A stretch of DNA of 64,000 nt, taken from NCBI RefSeq assembly GCF_900230225.1, contig NZ_OCNH01000002.1, positions 1,086,413 to 1,150,412 of the forward strand, in the 5' to 3' direction. The notes under the pieces were generated by a model. The model saw only the letters and a program-made list of their open reading frames with translations, ran no database searches and was not told where the DNA came from. The position numbers and the translations under genes are program-made. Shown here piece after piece: positions 35,222-42,765 of the stretch (position 1 is its first letter; every line of letters begins with the position of its first letter). This stretch comes from Spirosoma fluviale (lineage in GTDB: Bacteria > Bacteroidota > Bacteroidia > Cytophagales > Spirosomataceae).

Positions 35222-35243
35222 TGTATGCAAATCTGTATGCAAA
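35222..35243. repeat. Two direct copies of TGTATGCAAA
   Basis: TGTATGCAAA occurs at 35222-35231 and 35234-35243, a 12-base period. The pair lies just beyond the tRNA-Asn terminator at the island edge. Such pairs can be binding sites for an integrase or a regulator, but here there is no supporting gene. Confidence 0.5.
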
Positions 35244-35244
35244 C

Positions 35245-35282
35245 AAAACAGCCACTTACAGTTTTTACGCTATAAGTGGCTG
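35245..35282 (-). terminator. Terminator of tRNA-Asn
   Basis: CAGCCACTTA (35249-35258) pairs exactly with TAAGTGGCTG (35273-35282). On the minus strand the stem follows the tRNA by nine bases and is followed by TTTTGTTT, so it is a regular intrinsic terminator. Confidence 0.8.
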
Positions 35283-35291
35283 ACAGTCAGG

Positions 35292-35365
35292 CTCCCGAAG
35301 CTGGGCTCGAACCAGCGACCCTCTGATTAACAGTCAGATGCTCTAACCGACTGAGCTATTCGGGA
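35292..35365 (-). tRNA. tRNA-Asn (anticodon GTT)
   Basis: On the minus strand a complete 74-base cloverleaf: acceptor stem TCCCGAA pairing with TTCGGGA, D arm AGCTCAGTCGGTTAGAGC, anticodon loop with CTGTTAA and anticodon GTT, and T arm with GGTTCGAGCC. The discriminator base is G and the CCA end is not encoded. The 3' end is the likely insertion target of the AT-rich island to its left. Confidence 0.97.
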
Positions 35366-35374
35366 ATCGTGGTG

Positions 35375-35405
35375 CAAAAGTAGCCCTCAGGACGATACCA
35401 CGCAA
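35375..35405 (-). promoter_or_regulatory. Promoter of tRNA-Asn
   Basis: Minus strand: TACTTTTG (35382-35375) fits the -7 consensus TAnnTTTG, and TTG at 35405-35403 lies 20 bases upstream as -33 element. The tRNA starts nine bases downstream of the -7 box, which fits a short leader. Confidence 0.65.
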
Positions 35406-35467
35406 GCATACGGCTAAAAAAAATCTGACTTTTCTGGCAATCAGATGATAATCAGCATGATATTTTT

Positions 35468-35770
35468 TTACCGAAAGGCATCCGGCCGGTGGGTCGGGAC
35501 GTTTTCGAGAATCAGTTCCTTGATCCGCCGGGCATCACCCTTCGAGAAGTTCCGGATAACGATCTCGGGACGGGCTCGCGGAATGACCCGGATAGTCGAG
35601 AAGAACAAACCGTTGTCGATCTCTACGCCCGATATGTCGGAGTAGAAGACGAAGTTGTCGGTGCCGCCAATTAGCTTGCGGGCACGGAACGTAACGCCTT
35701 TGTCGTTGAATTCAACCACGTCGGGGTTGAGGGGGTCTTTGAAACTACTGGAGCGGAATTTTTCTGACAT
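35468..35770 (-). CDS. Small PH-like domain protein
   Basis: A protein of 100 residues whose pattern of beta strands and one final helix suggests a bacterial PH-like fold: FNDKGVTFRARKLIGG, then NFVFYSDISGVEID, FFSTIRVIPRARPEIVIRNF and the helix SKGDARRIKELILENV. No signal peptide or membrane helix. Similar small proteins are common in Bacteroidota and have no proven role. It lies between tRNA-Asn and rsmG and is read in the same direction, followed by host-type composition, so it belongs to the chromosome rather than to the island. Confidence 0.65.
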   Translation of the reverse strand: MSEKFRSSSFKDPLNPDVVEFNDKGVTFRARKLIGGTDNFVFYSDISGVEIDNGLFFSTIRVIPRARPEIVIRNFSKGDARRIKELILENVPTHRPDAFR

Positions 35771-35782
35771 GGGTTATTTTTA

Positions 35783-35876
35783 GTAGTGAGGAGTTGGGAG
35801 CGAGGAGTGAGGAGTCATCCGGCGGCATTTATGACGCGTCAGCCCTCCTAACTCCTCGCTTCTAACTCCTATCTAC
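35783..35876. repeat. Intergenic palindrome built from GAGGAGT words
   Basis: The left arm (35783-35816) is made of repeats of the type GAGGAGTT / GGAGCGAGGAGTGAGGAG; the right arm (35842-35876) is its imperfect complement, about 27 of 34 positions. The right arm runs into the last bases of rsmG, including its stop codon. It may act as terminator for rsmG. Confidence 0.75.
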
Positions 35877-36502
35877 TTTTTAGGTACATAAATTACTTTC
35901 TTGGTTTCGAAAAAAGGTTCGTCGAAATAGTCAGAGAGGTCGTAGACGCGGTAGCGGTCCGGCACTTCGGCTAGCTCTTCGGCAAGGTCACCTCCTTTGA
36001 GGTAGAGAACACCGTTGGGTCGGTCGTTGTTGCCCGACTTGTGGATTTTGTAGCGCATCCAGCCTAAAAACGGCTTTAAGCGGGTAACGGCCCGGCTCAC
36101 CACAAAATCGTAGGTCGTAGTCAACTGTTCCACCCGAATCTGTTCGGCTTTAACATTCGTGAGTCCCAGCGCCCCCGAAATCTCCTGAACAACCTTTATC
36201 TTCTTGCCAATGCTGTCGACCAGATGGAAATCGACCATCGGGAACAGAATGGCGAGGGGAATGCCCGGAAACCCACCGCCCGTACCCACATCGAGAATCT
36301 CGGTGCCAGGCTTGAACGACACAATTTTAGCAATTCCCAGCGAATGAAGGATGTGCTTTTCGTAAAGCGCATCAATGTCCTGTCGGGAGATAACGTTGAT
36401 TTTGGCATTCCAGTCCCGATACAGGCCGTCCAGAGCCGCAAACTGCTCCTTCTGCGTAGCTGTCAGGTTGGGGAAGTATTTTAAAATAAGATCGATATTC
36501 AT
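35873..36502 (-). CDS. rsmG: 16S rRNA (guanine(527)-N(7))-methyltransferase RsmG
   Basis: The ATG at 36502 gives 209 residues, the usual length; an open extension to 36622 is coded by repeat DNA and is not real. The helical N-terminus has LDGLYRDWNAKINVISRQD and EKHILHSLGIAK, both typical of RsmG (GidB). The SAM-binding motif I reads DVGTGGGFPGIPLAI, followed by FHLVDSIGKKIKVVQE and the catalytic-region segment DFVVSRAVTRL. The enzyme methylates G527 in the 530 loop of 16S rRNA; loss gives low-level streptomycin resistance in other bacteria. The usual mnmG neighbour is not here. Confidence 0.96.
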   Translation of the reverse strand: MNIDLILKYFPNLTATQKEQFAALDGLYRDWNAKINVISRQDIDALYEKHILHSLGIAKIVSFKPGTEILDVGTGGGFPGIPLAILFPMVDFHLVDSIGKKIKVVQEISGALGLTNVKAEQIRVEQLTTTYDFVVSRAVTRLKPFLGWMRYKIHKSGNNDRPNGVLYLKGGDLAEELAEVPDRYRVYDLSDYFDEPFFETKKVIYVPKK

Positions 36503-36535
36503 AAACGCTAGGGCAAATGCAGGATGGGTAAGGGG

Positions 36536-36622
36536 TAATGAAGAATGTATAATGGGTAATGTACAATGTATAAAACGTCGACTTGCTTGCTCATTATCCA
36601 TTACCCGTTCTTCATTATTCAT
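36536..36622. repeat. Intergenic repeat built from AATGAAGAATG words
   Basis: The left part holds GGTAATGAAGAATG and AATGGGTAATG; the right part (36591-36622) is the inverse, with CATTACCCGTTCTTCATTATT. The arms are imperfect complements around a loop of about 30 bases. It lies between rsmG and the membrane glycosyltransferase, both on the minus strand. Confidence 0.7.
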
Positions 36623-36630
36623 TTAAAAGT

Positions 36631-37836
36631 TTAGCGCCAGTAAATTGATTTTTTGCGACGGTTGAACAGGGTTTTCAGACCGGCAAGTCCATAATAAACG
36701 GCTATCAGTAAGTCCATAAACGGGATGAAGGACCAGTGAACCGTGTGGGCCAGCCGGTGACTGATTCGGCCGACAACTGCCCAGAACGCGAGTTTACGGA
36801 GAACAAAAAAGCCTGTACTACCGAGCAAAAGTAACCACTCATCACTGGAAAACGAATACCAGTGCAGCGCATGAAGGAGGACCACCAAACCCACTACCAG
36901 GGCTACCGCCCAACTTAGCACATGCGAGCCCGTGAGTAAGCCGAGCCGCACTTTGTTGCCCATTTTGTAGTACTTGCCCACGTTGAGGTGCCGTCGCTTC
37001 TGTTGCCGCCAGTCGGCCCAGGTTGTCTTGGGTTTCGACCATACGAAGGTGTCGGGTTCCAGACAAACAAACGTGTTTGAGGAGGTCGCGACTTCGTTGA
37101 TGAACAGATCATCGTCGCCACCAACCACATTCATGTGCGTATAAAAGCCTTTGTTCGCAAAAAAAAGATCGGTACGGTAGGCCATGTTTCGGCCAACGCC
37201 CATGTAAGGTCGTCCCGATAGCGCCAGTGAAAAGTACTGAATAGCGGTAAACAGGGTTTCTGAACGGATCAGGAGGTTGAGCAGCCCCGGATAGTATTCG
37301 TAAGGCGAAAAACCAATGGCAATATCTTTAGAACCGAAAATCAGCGGCTCTGTCATTTGGGTCAGCCAGTTTAGCGATGCCGGGCGACAATCCGCATCCG
37401 TGAGCAGAACCGTCGGGTAGCGGGCTTTTTTGATGGCAATGGTGAGGGCGTACTTTTTGGGCGTTACATGCTGATGCTCCTTATCGATCCGGATGTAGCG
37501 AACCTTCGTCAGGTCAGAAATGTCGTTTTCCAGGTACGCGTACGTGCCATCGGTCGAGCGGTCGTCCATGACCAATACCTCGTATGTAGGGTAATCCTGG
37601 TTATTCAACAGGGGCAGCAGCTCCTGGAGGTTGGCTAACTCATTGCGGGCGCAGACAATGACCGTTACGCCCTGCTGATCGTCTGAATCAGAATAATAGT
37701 CGGCCGAATTGTACGATAAAACGGCATAGTTACGGTCTGGTTGGCGATAAAAAGCCGTTTTGGTGTAGACGAACAGGATATAGATAAGCTGAATACCGAC
37801 TACAAAGAGCCAGAATAGCAGCAGGGCAGTAATCAC
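36631..37836 (-). CDS. Membrane-bound family 2 glycosyltransferase
   Basis: A protein of 401 residues starting at GTG 37836. It has one N-terminal helix (about 3-25), a GT-A catalytic domain with TVIVCARNE, the DDRSTDGT segment, LLTDADCRP (DxD) and QQKRRH near the end of the catalytic part, then two or three C-terminal membrane helices from about 300. This is the layout of processive or hopanoid/cell-wall type GT2 enzymes. It could make a polysaccharide or modify lipid, but nothing in the neighbourhood (rsmG, tgt) specifies this. A -7 promoter box lies 46 bases upstream. Confidence 0.83.
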   Translation of the reverse strand: MITALLLFWLFVVGIQLIYILFVYTKTAFYRQPDRNYAVLSYNSADYYSDSDDQQGVTVIVCARNELANLQELLPLLNNQDYPTYEVLVMDDRSTDGTYAYLENDISDLTKVRYIRIDKEHQHVTPKKYALTIAIKKARYPTVLLTDADCRPASLNWLTQMTEPLIFGSKDIAIGFSPYEYYPGLLNLLIRSETLFTAIQYFSLALSGRPYMGVGRNMAYRTDLFFANKGFYTHMNVVGGDDDLFINEVATSSNTFVCLEPDTFVWSKPKTTWADWRQQKRRHLNVGKYYKMGNKVRLGLLTGSHVLSWAVALVVGLVVLLHALHWYSFSSDEWLLLLGSTGFFVLRKLAFWAVVGRISHRLAHTVHWSFIPFMDLLIAVYYGLAGLKTLFNRRKKSIYWR

Positions 37837-37881
37837 AAAGGGAGATGTTTATTCGCTAAGGCGTTGGTTCTGAATGAAGAG

Positions 37882-37889
37882 CAAAGATA
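37882..37889 (-). promoter_or_regulatory. -7 promoter box of the membrane glycosyltransferase
   Basis: Minus strand TATCTTTG, an exact match to TAnnTTTG, 46 bases before the GTG start. No clear TTG is seen at the -33 position. Confidence 0.5.
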
Positions 37890-37904
37890 GGAGAAAAGGG
37901 GGAA

Positions 37905-38030
37905 TAAAGGCGTGGTGGTGTGGTGGAGTAAGTGGAGTAGTGAAATAAGTGGAGTAGTGGAGTAAGTGGAATGATGCAGTAGTTTCACACACTCCACCCA
38001 TTACACCTACTCCACTCACTCCACCCCTTT
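37905..38030. repeat. Intergenic palindrome built from GTGGAGTA words
   Basis: The left arm (37905-37971) repeats GTGGAGTA / GTGGAGTAAGTGGAGTAGTG several times, and the right arm (37985-38030) reads CACTCCACC and TACTCCACTCACTCCACC, its imperfect complement. It fills the gap between two divergent genes. Confidence 0.8.
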
Positions 38031-38034
38031 TCCC

Positions 38035-38042
38035 TATCTTTG
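38035..38042 (+). promoter_or_regulatory. -7 promoter box of tgt, almost on the start codon
   Basis: TATCTTTG, an exact match to TAnnTTTG, ends five bases before the tgt ATG. With the usual spacing transcription would start on or next to the ATG, so the mRNA would have almost no leader. A -33 TTG is not evident in the repeat DNA upstream. Confidence 0.5.
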
Positions 38043-38046
38043 TGGT

Positions 38047-39177
38047 ATGACATTTTCGATTTCTGCCCAGGACACCCAGTCGAAGGCACGAACGGGGACG
38101 CTGACAACGGATCACGGCCCCATTCAAACACCCATCTTTATGCCGGTTGGCACGGCAGGAACGGTGAAAGCGGTTCACCAGCGCGAGCTGGAAACGGATA
38201 TCAATGCCGAAATCATTCTGGGGAATACCTATCACCTGTATCTAAGGCCCGGTCTGGATGTACTCGGTCAGGCCGGTGGTTTGCATGCGTTCAATGGCTG
38301 GCGTCGGCCAATCCTGACCGATTCCGGGGGGTACCAGGTGTATTCGCTCTCGCAGACCCGGAAGATTAAGGAAGAGGGCGTTACCTTCAAATCGCACATC
38401 GACGGTTCCAAACATACGTTTACGCCCGAGGGGGTGATGGACATCCAGCGGATCATCGGTGCCGATATTATCATGGCCTTCGATGAGTGTACGCCCTACC
38501 CCTGCGATTACGGGTACGCCCGGCAGTCGATGGAGATGACCCACCGTTGGCTCGGGCGGTGCATCGACCGGTTCGATGCTACCGAAGGCCATTACGGATA
38601 CCGACAAACGTTGTTCCCCATTGTGCAGGGGAGCACCTATGCTGACTTACGCCGTCAGTCGGCGGAGGTGATTGCCAGCAAAGAGCGCGAGGGAAACGCG
38701 ATTGGTGGACTGGCCGTAGGCGAACCCGCCGAAGAGATGTACGCCATGATCGAACTGGTAAACGGTATCCTGCCCGTCGATAAACCGCGCTATCTGATGG
38801 GCGTGGGTACACCGGCGAATATTCTGGAAGCCATCGCGCTGGGCGTGGATATGTTCGATTGTGTGATGCCCACGCGTAACGCCCGCCACGGGCTCCTGTT
38901 CACCACAGAAGGCATTATCAACATCAAGAACGAAAAGTGGAATCGTGACTTTAGCCCCATCGATGCTGGGTTGGGCGGTTATGCCAGTACGTTTTATTCG
39001 AAAGCGTACCTGCGGCATCTGATCAAATCGGAAGAACTGCTGGGTGGTCAAATTGCCAGTCTGCACAACCTGACCTTCTACTTATGGCTCGTTCGGCAGG
39101 CACGCACGCACATAGCCGCCGGTGATTTTGTCGCCTGGAAAAACGAAATGGTGGTTCGACTCATGCAGCGACTGTAA
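38047..39177 (+). CDS. tgt: Queuine tRNA-ribosyltransferase
   Basis: A protein of 376 residues covering the whole Tgt family. It has TPIFMPVGTAGTVKAV, the active-site segments LTDSGGYQVYSLS and ADIIMAFDECTPYP, GGLAVGEP, and the nucleophile region VDMFDCVMPTRNARHG. The enzyme exchanges guanine at position 34 of tRNAs with GUN anticodons (Asn, Asp, His, Tyr) for a queuosine precursor. The region that normally carries the zinc ligands CxCxxC reads DAGLGGYASTFYSKAYLRHL, without any of the three cysteines, although the His in SLHNLTFY is kept. As I recall this loss is common in Bacteroidota Tgt. It ends at a strong terminator. Confidence 0.95.
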   Translation: MTFSISAQDTQSKARTGTLTTDHGPIQTPIFMPVGTAGTVKAVHQRELETDINAEIILGNTYHLYLRPGLDVLGQAGGLHAFNGWRRPILTDSGGYQVYSLSQTRKIKEEGVTFKSHIDGSKHTFTPEGVMDIQRIIGADIIMAFDECTPYPCDYGYARQSMEMTHRWLGRCIDRFDATEGHYGYRQTLFPIVQGSTYADLRRQSAEVIASKEREGNAIGGLAVGEPAEEMYAMIELVNGILPVDKPRYLMGVGTPANILEAIALGVDMFDCVMPTRNARHGLLFTTEGIINIKNEKWNRDFSPIDAGLGGYASTFYSKAYLRHLIKSEELLGGQIASLHNLTFYLWLVRQARTHIAAGDFVAWKNEMVVRLMQRL

Positions 39178-39212
39178 GGGCCTGTATCTAACTAAGATAG
39201 TATGAATTGTTT

Positions 39213-39248
39213 AAAAAGTCTCCAGATGATTGCGTTTGGAGACTTTTT
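39213..39248 (+). terminator. Intrinsic terminator after tgt
   Basis: AAAAAGTCTCCA (39213-39224) and TGGAGACTTTTT (39237-39248) form a perfect 12-bp stem with a 12-base loop, ending in a T run. It separates tgt from the polysaccharide locus that follows. Confidence 0.88.
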
Positions 39249-39325
39249 CTTTGAATTGCCGTCTCATACCTAATTCTAATTTTTACACCTGATAACCCAC
39301 ACGTTGTCAATCGCTTTACCGCATC

Positions 39326-40420
39326 TTGCAACCCGAACCAACTCCATCTGTGCCGTCTTTTTCCACCGTTCTGACCGTGCGTGCGCTCTGGCAGGAACGG
39401 CGTAAAGTGCTGCCTATCGTGGTCGGTTTCATTCTGTTGGGCATCGTCGTATCCTTGCTCATGCAACCCGAATTTCGGTCGGAGGTCCGTTTGATGCCTG
39501 AAATGAGCAGTAGCTCCAGCAATGTGCTGAAGCGGCTGGCGTCGGTGGCGGGGTTTGCGGGTGTCGATTTGTCGGATGAGGGGGTGGATGCCGTTCGGCC
39601 CGACCTGTACCCGAATGTGTTACAGAGTACGTTCTTTGTGCTGTACCTGATTCAGCAGCCGGTCACCGCGTCGGATGGGCGGGTGCAAACCATAGAGAAG
39701 TTTTTAGGGTCGTATGCAACTCCCTGGCTGGGGAGCGAGTTGATGGCGTGGAGCCATAAAGACGTCAGGCCGCTGCGCGTAGCCACCGGAACGCTGCAAC
39801 TCTCCGTTCGTCAACACCGGCTGGCCGAGGAGATAGGTGAACGGGTAACGGCTAAATTCGATACCCGATCGGGCATTATCACCATCACGGCCACCATGCC
39901 CGATGCGGGGGTATCGGCAACCGTGGCGCAACTGGCCATGAACTACCTGACCCGGTACGTGAGAAACTACCGTACCGAAAAAGTACGACAGGATTTGGAT
40001 TTTTACCGACAGCAACTGGACGACGCCCGTAAACGGTACCATTCGGCGCAGTGGACGTTGTTTCGCTACGATGAACAGCACAAAAATGTGGTCCTGCTTT
40101 CGACAACGATGGACCGGCAGCGGATGGAGGCCGAACTGACGATTGCGCAAACCGTTTACACACAACTGGCGGGGGAGTACGAGCAGGCGAAACTGAAAGT
40201 ACAGGCCCTAACGCCCGTCTTTAAAGTACTTGAACCACCCAAAGTACCGCTCCGGCGCATAGCCCCCAAACGAACGCTGGTTGTATTGCTGTTTGCCGGG
40301 GCAGGACTGGCCCTGGGCGTTTTGTACGTGCTGGCCCGAAGCCCGGCCATGACCACGCGGCTCCGGGCGATGCTGATACCGGGAAAAGACGATTCAGAAG
40401 AATATACTCAACGAATTTAA
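39326..40420 (+). CDS. Wzz-type chain-length determinant protein
   Basis: No ATG is available; TTG at 39326 gives 364 residues and GTG at 39350 gives 356. A weak -7 box (GCATCTTG, 39321-39328) would favour the GTG. The protein has an N-terminal membrane helix (about 30-52), a Wzz-like beta domain (SEVRLMPEMSSSSSNVLKRL), a long coiled-coil part (YRQQLDDARKRYHSAQWTLF onward), and a second helix near 325-345 preceded by PPKVPLRRIAPKR, the Pro-rich segment typical of Wzz and GNVR proteins. It has no kinase domain. It should set polymer length for the second polysaccharide locus and is its first gene. Confidence 0.8.
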   Translation: MQPEPTPSVPSFSTVLTVRALWQERRKVLPIVVGFILLGIVVSLLMQPEFRSEVRLMPEMSSSSSNVLKRLASVAGFAGVDLSDEGVDAVRPDLYPNVLQSTFFVLYLIQQPVTASDGRVQTIEKFLGSYATPWLGSELMAWSHKDVRPLRVATGTLQLSVRQHRLAEEIGERVTAKFDTRSGIITITATMPDAGVSATVAQLAMNYLTRYVRNYRTEKVRQDLDFYRQQLDDARKRYHSAQWTLFRYDEQHKNVVLLSTTMDRQRMEAELTIAQTVYTQLAGEYEQAKLKVQALTPVFKVLEPPKVPLRRIAPKRTLVVLLFAGAGLALGVLYVLARSPAMTTRLRAMLIPGKDDSEEYTQRI

Positions 40421-40433
40421 CCAACAGACAGGC

Positions 40434-41726
40434 TTGCTGAACGATCTCCGACAGAAAGAAAAACAACTGGCCGTTATCGGTTTAGGCTACGTGGGTCTAC
40501 CGATCGCGCTGGCTTTTGCCCAACAGTTTCGGGTGGTGGGTTTCGATACCAACGCCGAACGCGTGGCGATGCTGCAGCGGCAGGAAGATCCATCGCACCA
40601 GTTGCAACCCGCCGATTTTGCCGGGGCCGATATTTGCTTCACCGCCAACCCCGATGATCTCTGCCACGCCCATTTTTTTGTGGTAGCGGTACCCACGCCC
40701 GTCGATGAGTACAAAGTGCCCGATCTGAAACCCCTGCAACGGGCGTCCGAAACCATTGGTTGTGTCCTGAAACCCGGCGATTACGTGGTGTACGAGTCTA
40801 CGGTCTACCCCGGCTGCACGGAAGACGATTGTCTGCCGCTGCTGGAGCAGTATTCCGGCCTAAAGCTGGGCGATGACTTTAAGCTGGGCTACTCGCCGGA
40901 GCGCATCAATCCCGGCGACAAGGTCCGGACGCTGACCGACATCCTGAAAGTGGTGTCGGGAAACGATGCCGAAGCGGTGCAGACAATTGCCGAGGTGTAC
41001 CGTAGTATCATTCGGGCGGGGGTATATGCTGCGCCATCCATCAAGGTTGCCGAAGCCGCCAAGGTCATCGAAAACGTTCAGCGAGACCTTAACATCTCAT
41101 TGATGAACGAGCTGGCGGTCATTTTCGACAAGATGGGTATCGACACCCAGGAGGTGCTTAAGGCTGCGTCGACAAAATGGAATTTTCTGCCGTTTACGCC
41201 GGGGCTGGTTGGGGGGCATTGCATTGGGATTGATCCGTATTACCTCCTCTACAAATCGCGGCAGCTGGGCTACGAGCCGCAGGTGATCAACTCGGGTCGG
41301 CGCGTCAACGACAGTATGCCCGCTTTTGTAGCGACCAAGCTGGTGCAATTGCTACTCCAGCGCGAAAAGAATCCGGCACAGACCAAAGTGCTGGTCATGG
41401 GCCTGACATTCAAGGAAAATATTGCCGACATCCGAAACTCGAAAGTAGCCGATCTGGTGCGGGAGCTGATGAAATACGCCATCAATGTCCATATCGTCGA
41501 TCCGTACGCATCGCCGAACGAAGTCGCGCTTGCCTATAAAATGACGTTGCTGGATACGCCGGGCCGGGCGTATGACGCCGTCATTGTGGCCGTTGGGCAC
41601 GACCAGTACCGCACACTGGATGCCGCCTATTTCAAGTCGCTGATGACGGAGTTGCCGATTTTGCTGGATTTGAAGGGATTATACACCGTACGTCAGGCGG
41701 ATGAGCTAGCCTACTGGCGCTTATGA
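40434..41726 (+). CDS. Nucleotide-sugar dehydrogenase (TviB/WecC type)
   Basis: A protein of 430 residues from TTG 40434; no ATG exists before the first strand. The NAD-binding start is AVIGLGYVGLPIAL, with VPTPVDEYKVPD and VYESTVYPGCTE; the catalytic Cys lies in GGHCIGIDPYYL, and the central helix has EAAKVIENVQRDLNISLMNE. This subgroup (TviB, WbpA, WecC) oxidises the C6 of UDP-HexNAc sugars twice with NAD to make the uronic acid. With wecB (47415) in the same locus a likely product is UDP-ManNAcA, but UDP-GlcNAcA or UDP-GalNAcA cannot be excluded. It lies 13 bases after the Wzz-like gene. Confidence 0.9.
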   Translation: MLNDLRQKEKQLAVIGLGYVGLPIALAFAQQFRVVGFDTNAERVAMLQRQEDPSHQLQPADFAGADICFTANPDDLCHAHFFVVAVPTPVDEYKVPDLKPLQRASETIGCVLKPGDYVVYESTVYPGCTEDDCLPLLEQYSGLKLGDDFKLGYSPERINPGDKVRTLTDILKVVSGNDAEAVQTIAEVYRSIIRAGVYAAPSIKVAEAAKVIENVQRDLNISLMNELAVIFDKMGIDTQEVLKAASTKWNFLPFTPGLVGGHCIGIDPYYLLYKSRQLGYEPQVINSGRRVNDSMPAFVATKLVQLLLQREKNPAQTKVLVMGLTFKENIADIRNSKVADLVRELMKYAINVHIVDPYASPNEVALAYKMTLLDTPGRAYDAVIVAVGHDQYRTLDAAYFKSLMTELPILLDLKGLYTVRQADELAYWRL

Positions 41727-41742
41727 ACTAACCTAAAGAAGC

Positions 41743-42765
41743 ATGAAGATTGCCATTATTGGAAGCCAGGCGTTCGACTCGTTCGAGTATAATCTGTGCG
41801 ATTCGTTCAGGACGCTGGGGCATGAGGTATCCATCGTTGACATTGCCGATGTGCTGCCGGTATCGGTCCGGCTCAATTACTGGGTGTCTCGTTTCATCGA
41901 ATCGTACGATCGAGTGGTGAGTGTTCGGCTGGCCAATAAAGTGGCGCTGCTTCGGCCCGATCTGGTGCTGGTGGTGTATCGAAACCTGCATCCCATGATT
42001 GTCCGGCAAATAAAGGAGCACTGCCCCGGCCCGCTAGTCGTTCAAATTAATCCGGATGCCTTATCGAACCTGGAAAAGCAACAGATCATAGCCGCCGATT
42101 TCGATCATTATTTCTCCAAAGAACCCTTTGTCGTTGATTTTCTGACGACCAAAATTGGTGCCAACGCGCACTACCTGCCCGAAGGATTCAACCCCCGCAT
42201 TCATAAAAAACCAGCCATTGAGAAGACTATTGCCGAATGGCTCACGGAGATCGATGTTCTGGTGTTCGGGAATTTGTATGCCTACCGGGCGCGTATGATC
42301 GAGCACCTCATGCGGGCGGGTATCAAGGTAGCAGTGTATGGTACCGAGGGGCCTTATATGCGCCCGGTGGTGCGGTCGGCGTTTCGAAAGCAGTATCTGG
42401 TTGGCCCCGATAAAAATCGGTTGTTGTACGGCGCTAAAATCGTTTTTAATAATTTTCACTACGCAGAAATAACATCGGTCAACCAGAAATATTTTGAAAT
42501 CAATGGGATCGGGGCCTTTCAACTGTCCGACTATAAACCCACTATCGAAGAATACACGGGCGTACCGGCCGATCTGGTAACGTACCGGTCGGTGGATGAA
42601 GCCATTGATAAAATTCGCCACTACCTAGTCCACGCCAGCGAACGGCATGAGCTGGCCGATCGGCAGTATGTTCATTTTCAGCAGCACCACACCCTCGATC
42701 TACGCGTTGGTGAGTTGCTTCATACGGTGGGTCTACCGGCAGCACCGGTAAGCGCAGTGGTCTGA
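41743..42765 (+). CDS. Glycosyltransferase, CgeB-like
   Basis: A protein of 340 residues with a GT-B-like layout resembling the CgeB/DUF3880 group. The N-terminus has KIAIIGSQAFDSFEYN and the second half of the first domain RPDLVLVVYRNLHPMIVRQI. The C-terminal domain has VDVLVFGNLYAYRARMIEHL-like sequence and the conserved KIVFNNFHYAEITSVNQKYFE block followed by GAFQLSDYKP, typical of this family. It probably adds a sugar to the lipid-linked repeat unit in the cytoplasm. It ends with a one-base overlap with the next start. Confidence 0.8.
   Translation: MKIAIIGSQAFDSFEYNLCDSFRTLGHEVSIVDIADVLPVSVRLNYWVSRFIESYDRVVSVRLANKVALLRPDLVLVVYRNLHPMIVRQIKEHCPGPLVVQINPDALSNLEKQQIIAADFDHYFSKEPFVVDFLTTKIGANAHYLPEGFNPRIHKKPAIEKTIAEWLTEIDVLVFGNLYAYRARMIEHLMRAGIKVAVYGTEGPYMRPVVRSAFRKQYLVGPDKNRLLYGAKIVFNNFHYAEITSVNQKYFEINGIGAFQLSDYKPTIEEYTGVPADLVTYRSVDEAIDKIRHYLVHASERHELADRQYVHFQQHHTLDLRVGELLHTVGLPAAPVSAVV

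Noticed and set aside
36503..36622. A 40-codon N-terminal extension of rsmG
   Set aside because: It is coded by the AATGAAGAATG repeat region; RsmG proteins start at the position of 36502.
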